Part shown: positions 1 to 12,316 of the stretch, piece after piece
Layout of the letters: the number at the start of each line of letters is the position of its first letter
Position numbering within the stretch: position 1 is the stretch's first letter
NCBI GenBank assembly: GCA_963969495.1
Contig: OZ018323.1
Span: 74,372,920 to 74,436,919 of the forward strand
Source: Ceratothoa steindachneri
Lineage: Eukaryota > Arthropoda > Malacostraca > Isopoda > Cymothoidae
Length of the DNA: 64,000 nt
Reading direction: 5' to 3'
Program-made: the position numbers and the translations under genes
The notes under the pieces: generated by a model
Databases searched by the model: none
Told to the model about the DNA's origin: nothing
The model's input: only the letters and a program-made list of their open reading frames with translations

Positions 1-1440
1 CGCCATCTACGGCTTCTCCCAGATCCAGACTTGTTTCTTAAAGGGGTACGCCTGAAAGTGGTTGAATCGCACCGTTTCCTTGGTCTTGTATTTGACCGAC
101 GCCTCACCTGAGAGGCTGATATTCGCAGCCTTAGGGTCCTTTAGCGTTTGGCGCGCTGATAGGGCTACTTACTTACTTTTTTATCGATCCTTTGTTTGTT
201 CGAAGCTCGACTACGGATGCGAGTTTTTTGCATCCGCAGCCGAGCGTGTATTGCGGAAGATGGACTCGATCCACCACACCGGCCTTCACCTGTCGACTGG
301 TGCCTTCTGCACTTCCCCCATAAAGAGCTTACGCTGTACGCCGTGGACAATGCATTATTCGCCTGTACGTGCAAGCCCGGTGCCTCTCTCAGTCGCTAAC
401 AGCTCTCACTGTATCTGCAGCTTATTTCGACGTTGCTTATGCCACTGAGAGACGCCAGTCATACCCTAAGCCCTTTGGGTTTAGGGCCATGAAACTCCTT
501 CGAGAGCTAGGTATAGCTCTCAGGCGGGTGGTGCCCATGGTTCTGCCCAGGACACCACCCTGGATGATACCACATTTGTCTATTTGTTGCACACGTCTGC
601 TCCCAAAGCTTCTACAGCACCGGGAGTATTGCATTTTACCTTTTTAGGACACATCTCGTGTCACGATTAAACTGTTCGAGTGTATGCGAATGGCTCGAAG
701 TCACAAGACGGGGTCAGCTTCCGCGCCGTATCCCCTCTGTGTGAAATCAGTTGGGCTCTGAAAGGCGCTGCGTCTCTCATTACGGCCGAGCTGGTGGCAA
801 TACACTACTCGGTACGGGAGATTACGCGACGTGCCTGGTAAAAAAACCAGATAGTGATCTATTGCGTCTCACAAAGCGCTCTGAGTTCTCACGGGGCATT
901 GGAATCTCCGCATCTCCTGGTTAGCGATATCGTGCCGCCACGGTTTTGGTGAGCCTGGCGGATGTCGAGATTATCTTCTGCTAGGTTCCTGGACATGTAG
1001 GAATTGCTGGGAATGAGTTGGCCGATGAGGGCGCCAAAGAGTCCGCGAAGACTCTGCCACCTCAACAGCGTTTTGCTCTCCCTCACACCAACTACATGGC
1101 AGGAATACGGGCAGCTTTTCTAGCTGCCTTGCAAAGAAGATTGGAGATGGTCGAAGGGAGCTTAAAGTTGTGTGCCATTGCGCCGCAACTGTTCCCATGG
1201 ATCTCCCCCCGCCCCTAATGCCTCGAAGGCTTCAGGTTGCTTTCTGTTGTCTCCGAATTGGGCACAACGTGGGACGCACTGCCATTTGATGGAGTGCTCA
1301 CTAGCACCCGAATTTTAAGACTGCATTATCCTTCAGACTGTTCGGCATATTCATGTTGAATGTCCCAGTCTTGGCAATCTTTGCGCACGTTACCTGTCCG
1401 GTAACGGAATGGGCGGGGTCGCTACCGCCTGTCCCTTGTA
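1..1440 (+). pseudogene. Non-LTR retrotransposon ORF2, 3' part (RT thumb + RNase H)
   Basis: Decayed 3' half of a LINE polyprotein, read across several frameshifts and stops. The left edge is cut by the window. Near 43-110 it reads ESHRFLGLVFDRRLT, the region after the RT palm. At 150-330 it reads YRSFVCSKLDYGCEFF followed by a KMDSIHHTGLHLSTGAF-type block, typical of I/Jockey-group LINEs. An RNase H domain follows. The stretch near 680 reads VYANGSKSQDG, that near 783 reads ITAELVAIHYSV, and 990-1050 reads VPGHVGIAGNELADEGA, the diagnostic RNase H tail. A last block near 1353 reads VECPSLGNL. RNase H favours the I group over strict Jockey, but the clade is not certain. No intact frame remains, so it is not functional. 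Confidence 0.8.
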
Positions 1441-1755
1441 CTCGGGACGAGTGAGTGCACATTGATTGGTGGACTTGTAGACTTTTTATGGGGGGGGGAC
1501 AGTTTTCTCCCCTTTATTTAACTAGCTTTTTTATTGTTGTTTTCTTTGTAGATCACACGCTCCTGCGCCGGGGGGAAGGAGGGACCTCCCACCGAAGCCG
1601 GAGCTTGCTTGCTGATTGTTGCCATCTTCTCTTTTTATCGTTGTTGTGTTTTCATATTCTCATTTTAAAGTAGCCTAGTGCTAGGCTCTCTTGATTCCGG
1701 CGACTTATGCCCAAGTGGACAGGCGCAAGATAGGCTTCTAAAATTTAAAAAAATC
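1441..1755 (+). other. Probable 3' UTR of the LINE at 1-1440
   Basis: This noncoding stretch directly follows the last protein block of the LINE and ends in an A-rich run (1739-1752). That fits the 3' UTR and tail of a non-LTR retrotransposon. The boundary is inferred from the A-rich run only, and no target-site duplication can be checked because the 5' end lies outside the window. Confidence 0.4.
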
Positions 1756-3003
1756 GGTGGAAATAAGGAAGGACAACGCAAACCAACCGGAGCATCTGTA
1801 TCAACCGGAGTCCTTGCCAAAAGATTACGCGATAACTAGGTAATCTATCAACATTACTGGCAACCAGCATCCCCCTTCCAAGGCTCTTGGGTTGTCTTCA
1901 CGATTACCTTTAAGGTTCACCCATAATTATGACGACCTTCAAGAGCCCTCCCATAAAATAACGTGAAAATAAGAAATAAAAGAATTCGTTAAAATCTTCA
2001 AAATTTGACAAAAATAGTAATTGGGAACTTACAAAAAACGGGAGGGATTTCGATAAAAATGACTTTGATTTTGAAATCTTTACATAAAACTACATTAAAA
2101 AATAATGCTATTGTAATCTTTTAGTCGACAAAAAGTTAAATTTTGTTAGTGTTATTATAATTATTATACTGTAGATGAACTTAACTTTCAAAATATTGAT
2201 AGCTAAATAAGGTGAACGAAATTGTGTAAACACACAAAACTACAAAAAAAAAATGTTAAAACAATTAAAAAATATTGATTTCTAAACTACATACAGTAAT
2301 TAGATAAAAAATGTTAACTGCGGAAGAAAAGGTGAATATTAGTCAGATCACTGATATGGGTATCTAGATAATGATAACCACTTCCCAAAGTTTAAAAGTT
2401 CGTTTTTACTAATGTTAAATGAATGACATTTTGGTTTTGGCTTGCATACTCTTATTTTAATTAACTCTCAGAACAATTATATAATCGAAAATAGTTTTAA
2501 ATGAGTCAAAAATAATGATATTAAACATTTCCGCATTACTTTATATAGCTGAATTGATAAATCTTAGTCATTTTTTAACTTTAATTTGTCTATACAATAT
2601 ATGAGTTATCTGCTCTTAGGCTACTAAACATCCTTTCTTTGAAACATGACAATTACTTTCTTAATTTTGACAATTAACGAATAAATCAAATTCCTTAGCT
2701 CTCCATCAGGAAATTTATAATCTTGTAACATATTGTTATCTCTAATGTCTCTATATCACTATCAAATTTTACAAGTGCGTCACTAGTACATAAGTATAAT
2801 ATTAGCTATAGATAACCTAATAATAAATGAAATCAAATTTCCCTTAAAGTTTTATTATACAAAAACATATTAATACATTTATAAGCAATGTTAAAATTGA
2901 AATTGTCACATTTAGAAATTAGAACTTTTATGAATATAATGTAATTTTATATGCACGTATTCATAAAAATTATGAGTATATTTTTTTCTAAATAAACCAA
3001 AAT
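1756..3003. other. AT-rich intergenic, nothing recognised
   Basis: Very AT-rich sequence with stops in all frames. I see no protein motif, RNA gene or clear tandem repeat. Confidence 0.6.
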
Positions 3004-4462
3004 TGTCGTAGAATGACTCCCGACGATACTATATATAACACTATTCGTTGAGGGAACTTCCTTAATTATCTTTAGAGTGCGTTTTACTGTCTGGCGGCCG
3101 ATATTATGTAACTTCGATATGCTTAAGAAGTGGAACTGAGCTCAAGGATAATAATATTGCTACCATTAATAAAATAGAGTTTTATTAATAATAACTATAA
3201 ACAAAACACAAAAACGGAAAATATTGACAAACAGAATGGAAAGGGTCGTGGAGACTCGGGCTAATCCAAGGATTTAAGGGATCAAAAAAGGTAAAACAAA
3301 TATGGAGTTAAAGAGATGGGATGGTTCGATAAACCATTTAAAGCACAGGATAGAATTGACAAATAAGGGATCAATACTCAAAAGGTGACGCTTGGCTTAC
3401 GTAACTTCATTAGGGTGCAGTGGAAGGTACTTGAAGGAATATTCGGTCCGCTGGCGAGTTCCAGCCGAAGGGGGGGGGATAAAAGGATCCTGACGTGGCG
3501 TCTTGGAAAGGAGAACCGTTACTCGACGAACGGCTTGACGAACAATGGCTGTTCTAGGTTGTTCTCTTCTGAACAAAGGGGGGGGATGAGAACCGTCTCT
3601 TGTCTACGGGCTCAAGAACAATGGCTGTTCTAATGTTGTTCTCCTTTGAACAACAGGGGGGGTGAGAACCGTTTCTTGGCGAAGGGCTCAAAACGAACAA
3701 TGGCTGTTCTAATGTTGTTCTCCTTGAACAACAGGGGGGGATGAGAACCGTTTCTTGGCGAAGGGCTCAAAACGAACAATGGCTGTTCTAGGTTGTTCTC
3801 TTCTGAACTAAGGGGGGGGATGAGAACCGTCTCTTGTCTACGGGCTCAAGAACAATGGCTGTTCTAATGTTGTTCTTCTTGAACAACAGGGGGGGTGAGA
3901 ACCGTTTCTTGGCGAAGGGCTCAAAACGAACAATGGCTGTTCTAATGTTGTTCTCCTTGAACAACAGGGGAGGGGGGATGCCTTGGGGACTTGGCGTCAC
4001 TAAAGGCTCGAACCTTTGGCACTCAAGGAATATTGTCCTCCTTCTGGACAAGTGATGGTGAATCTCGAGGTCGAGGTCCCTTGGCGCACAAAGGGAGAGA
4101 GGGTCGTGGTGATGTTTCGCGACGAAAATCTGGATCTCCAATCTGATCTTAGTGGTAAAGTTTCCATATAAATAGCCAGGACATCTCCTTGGCGTGGGGG
4201 AGAATGGGGTGGAAGCTTGGAGGGAACGCACAGCTGGGCCGGAGAAAAATGCCTTATCTGTCCATAAGCCTAACTCGATCTGGCGAGGTCGGCGTATGGG
4301 GGTGAACGGGGGGACGATAACCTCCTTGTTTAAACATTGACGTCCGGTAGCTGTTGATAAGACTCCAAGCCTCGAATCGAAGATGCACGTGGGCCTCCTC
4401 GAGGTTTTAACTAATATGGGATAGGAGTTGAATTTAACACAGATTCAACTCGTTCTATCACA
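3004..4462 (-). mobile_element. Solo LTR, Gmr1-like Gypsy family A
   Basis: This is the reverse complement of the LTRs found at 34863-36135 and 42543-43785. Read on the minus strand it starts TGTGATAGAAC and ends TTCTACGACA. It is flanked on both sides by AAAAT (2999-3003 and 4463-4467), a 5-bp target-site duplication. There is no internal coding region next to it, so it is a solo LTR left by recombination between two LTRs. At 1459 bp it is longer than the paired LTRs (1273 and 1243 bp), mainly because it has six copies of an internal 76-79 bp tandem repeat. The open frames inside it (for example at 3788-4231 minus) are repeat translations, not genes. Confidence 0.9.
3541..3990 (-). repeat. 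76-79 bp tandem repeat inside the solo LTR, 6 units
   Basis: The phrase AACAATGGCTGTTCT recurs at 3541, 3617, 3696, 3775, 3851 and 3929, giving a period of 76-79 bp. Each unit also carries a GAGAACCGT block and a G-run of 6-8 bases. The same unit occurs four times in the LTR at 34863 and three times in the LTR at 42543. Confidence 0.9.
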
Positions 4463-4689
4463 AAAATCTTTAGTATAAAGCTAAAAGCACCAAATTCAAA
4501 CCATATTCTCACTATTTTAAATATTTTTTTAACCTAATATTAATGTTGTTTACTGAATGTTTAACATGTGTACATAATTAGAGTATAGACATATAAAAAA
4601 TCCTTGTAAAAATTGCGTTAATTCTATTTATTATCTAAGATGATCAATGACTTTTAAGTCTCATACAATTTCTAATTTTTTAAACTGCC

Positions 4690-5073
4690 CCGTCATTTTA
4701 TACAAGTGGCTACACACCTCAACAAAAAACACCATTTTTTATATACACACGTTGAACAGGTGAGAAAAGTTAATGAGATTTTCACTTTGATAAGATTACT
4801 TCTCAAAATTAAACCGACAGATAAATATCGCTGTACATTTTAAATATCTTTAATCAACATTTAACTTCAAGTTCAAAATACCACACTAAACGAGAAAAAA
4901 AAATTTAAACTAGCTTTCTATTTTTATTTCCATCCAAACGATGGCTAGAGTTATGTATACTTTCCAAAATTTTGAAGACTGATCCACATATCTTGCAATT
5001 TAATGGGTTAATGAGGTAAAATCTTCCTTTACCCAATTTTACCTAGAGAACAACAGATTTAATTAATTAGATC

Positions 5074-5104
<31 letters not shown>

Positions 5105-5462
5105 CAAATTGGGGATAACGATGGAGAATAGGTTAAATATAGATGCCTAATGATTTTATTTTCCCTCTATTTGATTTCTATATGCATGCACTTAGCACCT
5201 AATTGATACGTTTGACAGACGGAAAGTCCCATAGTCCAGAAGTTCAAGAAAGCGAAATTAGCAGCTTATGACGCTTATTGTTGTTCTAATGATAACGTAA
5301 GAAATAAATAGTAAATTACATTTTCACTGTTGTGGTGAATCAATGAAAGAAAATTTCCCATTCGATATTAACCTTCCTATTTTGGGACTAACTACTGTGT
5401 TGCAGCTGATCTTTGTTCTGCCAATTTTAATGATTCGTTTTAACTTGTCAGCTTACGGATAC
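4690..5462 (+). repeat. Dispersed noncoding repeat C, copy 1
   Basis: Collinear with 22590-23322 in the same orientation. Shared blocks include an AAATTAGCAGCTTAT segment (5255-5269 here), a TTTTCCCTC block near 5160, and a common end at AACTTGTCA..TTAC. No coding potential is visible. The right end is sharp, but the left end fades and is approximate. The class is unknown: it may be a noncoding part of an LTR element or a short nonautonomous element. Confidence 0.65.
5074..5099. repeat. (TA)n microsatellite
   Basis: Uninterrupted TA dinucleotide run inside repeat C. The copy at 22590-23322 does not carry it. Confidence 0.95.
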
Positions 5463-7329
5463 TAATGATAGTATAATAATTAATCCAATTAGAGGTTTTC
5501 TGAATTGACGACAATCAACTTTTGTGCCATTAGGTTTTCTTTTCAAAAACTATAGGCCATAATGCTTATTATCATGTTAAAAAATTAATTGCTAATAACC
5601 AATAGTCGAGTAACCGTATTCGCTAATGGATCTTACATTCATATGCAATAATAAAATAATTATTCCCATTTCAAACCAATTTTTAAGGAAGCAGTTTAAG
5701 GGGAGCTCACAAAGAAGCCATGGTAGCTAAGTTACTACTATTCAGGCTGTTTTGGTTACACGGGAAAGACCAGCTGCGGTGAAAAGGACGTTGTATTTTT
5801 AGTCTGGTTTTTCACGTAACTGGCAACCTGTATTCTTCCAATTTTTAGCTTGATCCTAACCAAAGTGTCCCTTAGTAATCATCTAACTGTGTCCACAAAG
5901 CAAACTAACATTTCCATAATAACATAAACAGACATACCTTCAGCACTTTACTTGATGATAAAGGCATTTTCTTCATCGTTGGCTTCTGGGATGCTTCACT
6001 GTTCTTAACGATGATAGATGCGATTTGTGCGATTCACTCAAAAACGACGAATAGAAAATAAAAATTAAAAGATGTAACAGAGCATAATGAAAAGAGGTCA
6101 TTATTTTATTGTTGGCCTATTGTACAGATCAGCTACGAAAAGTTTCATCCAGAGAACCAAGAAATAATAACTTACCCTATTAATCTACTAGCGTGATTCA
6201 GTGTGTATATTTTTATAATGAAAGTATAAATTATTTTCCCACTTTATCAATAAAAAAATATTTGTAAAACAAAAAATTACATGCAACATATTTTGAGCTA
6301 AAAAACAAGTCTCCTCCTCTTCTTTTTCCCCATAGGGTTTTCTAATAGATATATTTTCTCATTTTCTCCCTAAAGTAAACCAGGTCTTAATCATGCCATC
6401 GTGTATTGGATATTATATGACACCGAAAGATATCTCCTTACTAGTAAGAGACCCAAATGAGCTAGACAACCTTAATATTTGTTACATAAACTTGCAAGGA
6501 AAACTACTCTGGAGCTCAGATGTAGAGGACTACATGCAACCGTTGCCTCACTGCCCGCAAATTAGTTTCCTCCTTCATTCATACATTTTTACTTTAGCTA
6601 CTCCTCTTTCTTTCTAGCGAGACACGCTAATAGGATTTCTGTTCTTAGCCTGAATTAAGAATAATAATCCTAAATTCGTTTTTCTTTATCTTTGATATAT
6701 GATACTACCTAATGGTTATTCACCCTATCCACACCTGCCTTCTGGTTTGCCTTCCAGAAGGCATAAATCATGTAAATCGTTCTGCTTTGTTTGCTCTTTA
6801 TTTGCCTACATGTGGGGATATTTTGGTTACTGCAACTACCTGCAAAGTAAGTCCCATAGGGATGGTCATCTCTCCACCTAACAGCTCTTTTCAACCTTTC
6901 GGTCCGCTCAAATGCACTCTATTTTTTACACACAAAAGCCAGGTTATTTTACAAATGACATCAATAACCAAATGCTACGGGAAATATGTACATTGCATTA
7001 GATAAATATAAAATTATTGAGACTATTATATATTAAAACCCTCATTCAAAGACGATATCTGGTCAAATTATTAATTAATTCTAGTAAAAAAGTTATTAGA
7101 TAAGGCGTCAAAATATGTAGCATTGGCACTTTAGGTGATAGAAAGAGATTAATGGAGAAAAGAAGAACGTTATTCTGGTAAGTTCATTTTCCAATCTCTT
7201 AATAATGCTCTAAGGCGTCAATGTTTGGCCTAAAATAAGAATTTCACTTGTACTTATTTTTTCAGGTATATTCAGGACTTAAACCTTGTATTGTATGTAA
7301 TAAACAATTTTTTTATTTTTTCAGATCTC
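5463..7329. other. Intergenic; only unassigned short ORFs
   Basis: No recognised gene. Open frames at 6393-6617 (74 codons) and 6712-7005 (97 codons), both plus, are slightly longer than the background but show no motif I know and have no supporting context. They could be chance ORFs or exon fragments. Nothing else is visible. Confidence 0.5.
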
Positions 7330-7680
7330 TATATCACCCAATATCAAAAGTTGCGACCATTCTGGCTTCAGCAACAAATACTGCTAAGTTGTTCAAATGT
7401 TCAAGAAAAACTGTGTCAAAATTTTTGCTGACATACCAAAAACATGCAAAGCTAACTCTGGGCATCGTAACCCACGATAGAAGGTGAAACTTTATGACTG
7501 TTACCTTTCTGTATTTAAATGCATTGCAGCCATAAATCAATGGCTGACAATTAGATAATTGGCTGCAGAGCTATACCAACTTCTTGGTAACCAAGGATCA
7601 ATCATGACATTTCGTCAGGAGCTCATTGCAGATGAATACCATTGAAGGGCTGCCATTTGCCTACTTTTAATTTTATCTAG
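7330..7680 (+). pseudogene. Tc1-like transposase N-terminal fragment (tentative)
   Basis: The frame near 7376-7490 reads NTAKLFKCSRKTVSKFL, which resembles the helix-turn-helix of Tc1-like transposases (AKLF.CSR.TV..FL). After a frame change, 7540-7650 reads LAAELYQLLGNQ then IMTFRQELIADEYH, similar to the second HTH and linker of the same group. Stops and frame changes interrupt it, and no catalytic DDE/D region follows. Short similarity of this kind can arise by chance, so the call is weak. Confidence 0.35.
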
Positions 7681-8406
7681 CTTCATTGAGCTCACTCGTA
7701 TATGACTATAAAACGACTCTTCTGCATTCATTCAGATCTCCCTTCATGAAATATTTCGTACCATTACAATTGAAATTCATTGCTAAAATGCCTTAAGTTT
7801 TAATGGATCCAGGTTTCCTTTATGCCCAACATGTTATTAACCCCTACTGCTACCAAGGCTCTGAGCACGAAAAAATTATTTTTAATAGTTCTGCCATCAA
7901 ACCAAATAACTTTTAGGTGAGTTACTTGTTTACTTTTCTCTGGTTCTATTTTATTGTTCTGAGAAGTCCGAGGATAATTATTATCAGCGCAGTCCTATTC
8001 TGATATCTTCTAAAACCAAGTTTAGCAAATCTCAATAATTAAGCATATCTTAGTGCTATCCTTATATTCCATTTTCCATTTACGCGGGGTAGTACGACAA
8101 CTAATATTCATTGTCTCTTTTCGATTTAAACTTTTAACTATTTCGCTATAGTCATTAGTTGTTTTCCTTCGAATGAAGTCTTATTACAAAATATATTAAT
8201 TTCACCGAAATGAGTAATTACGGGAGAATTATTTTTCTTCAAGCTTCAAATTTATTTCCCAATAATAAAACTGAGTGCTAATTTGTCCCCAATTTGTCGC
8301 CAATATCAACTCTGAATTTCGATTAAGAGTGTTGTCTGGCGTAGGTTCTCTCTTTTATCTATCTTATTAGACTCAATTGTAGATCTTTGGCGAAAGAAGG
8401 AACACA
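7681..8406. other. Intergenic, nothing recognised
   Basis: AT-rich spacer between two transposase remnants. It may contain decayed ends of the 8407 element, but I could not identify terminal inverted repeats. Confidence 0.5.
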
Positions 8407-9327
8407 ATGGCTACAGTCAAATATCCAAAACTTTAGAAAGAACGAGCCCTTCTTCTTGGTACTTAGGTAGGAAGATCCAATGCGAAGATCTTCATATTTG
8501 GGTGTCGAGATTTTGAAGGAGCAGAGAATTAGAAAAGTAGTGTATGAGTCAGGAACCTCGCTAGTTCAAAAACCTGTCTTCGACCGTTCTGATACCAAAA
8601 GAACCCCATAATTTCTCGTGCGCATCCAGAATAACATTAAAAGTACTCTATTAATTCACTAGGGTCCAGAGTCAGCGACAAGTGAGTGTAAGACCATTTC
8701 ATTATGCAAGTCTTGCATGGAGACATCGGATATTACTCATCAAGGAGAATCAGAATGGCATACAGCGGAGCTTGTGAATAAATTAAAGCATCCTCTAAAA
8801 CCTGGTATGCTTTAGTTCTCAGAAGAGTAGAATTTATGCCAGGGCAAAGAGGTGAGCTCACAAAACAACCCCCAAGGATCTACTGAATTCCTGAACACCA
8901 ATTTCCCTATCCACACCATGATGATCACAATTGTCACGAGCGAGTTCCTCAGACTGAAGGAGGAAGGCTAAATCAAGTTTCTGGATGAGCTCACTTTACC
9001 TTGGATCCAGGAAGTTGCCGCTGGAAGGCGGTACGTGTGGCAGCAGGGCTCTTTAACCAGACTTTGCTGCCTGACAATTTATTTTACCACATCACTCCGG
9101 ACATCTGGCATACTGATTTAACAGATTTCAACCCATGGACTACTATGTATCTGGTTTCTTTGAAATAGAGAAAGACAAAGAAGTCCAAATGCACAACCAA
9201 TACAAGATTAGGTCCAGAAGGACCACAGATTTCTGCCACTTAAAAAGTGGGCCGTCCTGAAGACATTTAGCAGGGTCCTACGCCAATTGGAGGTCGTGGT
9301 TGAGGCCGACGGCGAGTTCATTGAATA
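8407..9327 (+). pseudogene. IS630/Tc1/mariner superfamily transposase, decayed
   Basis: A multi-frame relic that follows a widespread arthropod transposase from its start to its C-terminus. It begins MATVKYPKL at 8407, followed by a GRSNAKI..FGC DNA-binding region. An LVNKLKHPLKP segment lies near 8770, and TLPWIQEVAAGRRYVWQQ at about 8995-9047. The C-terminal end LEVVVEADGEFIE runs up to the stop near 9327. Where the family has QQDSAP, this copy has QQGS, so the second catalytic aspartate is lost. Several stops are present and it cannot encode transposase. The length matches a roughly 340-residue family protein. Confidence 0.7.
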
Positions 9328-9369
9328 AAATGAATAGTAGATTGCTTTAAGTTTTTAATAAGTAACTTT

Positions 9370-10737
<1,368 letters not shown>

Positions 10738-10992
10738 TCGCGTGCGAGTCTAGTCGCGAGAAACTCTACATCTCACTATGTCGGTTTGTAGATCGGTCTG
10801 CCCCCGTTTTTCTTTTTTTGGTTGTTTTTTGTAATAACATCATAACTATTCAGCTGATTCTAGCGAAATTGGAAACGTAATGTTGCTTTACATTATCTTT
10901 CGAATCATATAATTGCCAAAGTTCTCCCAAGGTTAGCCCAGGATTTTCGTTTTGCCATAACATGATAACTATTCGGCCGATTCTCTACTAGA
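10738..10992 (-). repeat. Dispersed repeat D, copy 1
   Basis: The reverse complement aligns with 45600-45885. Shared blocks are GAATCGGCCGAATAGTTAT, a GGGCTAACCTTG block, TTTGGCAAT, and a (GTCGCG)-rich end near 10740-10760. Within the element the CGGCCGA/CAGCTGA block occurs twice about 130 bp apart, so the unit looks like a dimer. It ends where the pentamer array begins. Confidence 0.7.
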
Positions 10993-12225
10993 CAAGACTA
11001 GGCTATAGTATTCTATACTCTGGTAGGCAAGCCTAGAATAGGCTATACTATGCTATACTATGCTAAGATATAATGTACAAGGGTAAGATATACTATTCTA
11101 ATTTAGGCTATAAAATGCTATGCTAGGATAAGATATAGTATATTAAGCTAGACAATACCATGCTACGCTTGACTAGAGTATAATAGGATACTATATGCTA
11201 TACTTATCAGGATAGTTAATGCTAGGCTAGGTTATACTATGCTAGGATATGCTAAGCTATTCTAAGTATACTAGGCTAGACAAGGCTATATTATGCTATG
11301 CTAGGGTAGGCTAAAGTATAATAGGTTAGGGAGGGCTATATTATGCTAGGAAATACTATGTTAGGCTACTCTAGGCTACGCTAGGCTAGCTAATCAAGGC
11401 TATACTGGGCTTAGCTATGCAATGTTATTCTAGTCTAGGGTATGGTATGCTATACTAGTCTAGGATATACTAGGCTAAGTTATAACAAGATATCCTTGGA
11501 TATAATATGTTAGGTATGGTTATGCTAGGCTAGGCTATCGTATGCAAGGGTATATTGGCTAGTCTATAGCAGCCTATTCTAGTTTGGCTATACTAGGCTT
11601 GGCATGCAATGCCTAAGCACTGGCGGGTTAGGCTAGGCTAGGCTATAGTAAGCTAAGCTACACTAGGCAAGACTATACTAGGCTAGTCTAAACGAGTTTA
11701 CTCTAATATGCTAGGTTAGAGTAGGGTCTACTAAGCTAGGCTAGGGTATACTAGGTTACGATAGGCTAGTCTATACTAAGCTACGGCAGGAAATAGTAGA
11801 CTATACTATGCTAGGTTTTACTAGGCTAGCTACATTATACTAAGCTAGGCTAGGTTAGGCCCGCTACAGCTAGGCTATTCTGTTTTAGGCTAGGCTATCT
11901 TATGTTTGGCTAGGCTATCCATTATCTGGCTAGGCTGTCCTGTGTTTGGATATGCATGAAGATAGCAGGCTAAAATACTGTAGGGTGGGTTATACTATGC
12001 CATGCTTGGCTATGATATGCTATGCTACTCTAGGCAGGTTTAGGCTATACTAGGCTAGGCTATGCTAGACAATACTAGGCTAGGCTATTCTCTACTATAC
12101 TATGCAGAATAATGTGGCTATACTATGCTATTTTGTTTTGGTTAGACTAGATTATGCTCTACTATTCTGTGCTATGCTATAAAATACTATGCTATGTTAT
12201 ACTATGTTGTGCTATATTATGTCAT
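10993..12225. repeat. Degenerate pentanucleotide array, about 1.2 kb
   Basis: The whole stretch is made of 5-base words in near-constant phase, mostly AGGCT, ATACT, ATGCT and AAGCT, for example AGGCT-AGGCT-ATACT-ATGCT. There are occasional 1-2 base slips. It is a short-period satellite in which the unit consensus can be written (A-R-N-C-T)n. CTAGG, one rotation of the commonest word, differs by one base from the arthropod telomere unit TTAGG, but true TTAGG runs are not present. No coding content. Confidence 0.9.
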
Positions 12226-12272
12226 TAGTGTTTGTCAATCTTTTCAAAGTTCTAATTACATAAATGAGGGGT

Positions 12273-12316
12273 GCTCTCTCTCTCTCTCTTTCTCTCTTCT
12301 CTCCCTCTCTCTCTTT
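12273..12316. repeat. (CT)n microsatellite, imperfect
   Basis: Pyrimidine tract of CT repeats with T and C interruptions. Confidence 0.9.

Noticed and set aside
3788..4231. 147-codon minus-strand ORF rich in Pro/Phe/Arg
   Set aside because: It lies wholly inside the family A LTR and repeats with the 76-79 bp tandem unit. Similar frames in the other LTRs are not conserved as protein.
6393..7005. Two plus-strand ORFs as possible host exons
   Set aside because: No recognisable motif, no clear splice sites defining exons and no neighbouring coding evidence. Lengths are within what AT-rich DNA gives by chance.
10993..12225. True telomeric (TTAGG)n tract
   Set aside because: The words are AGGCT, ATACT and ATGCT; runs of TTAGG are not seen. 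Only a weak one-base relationship can be claimed.
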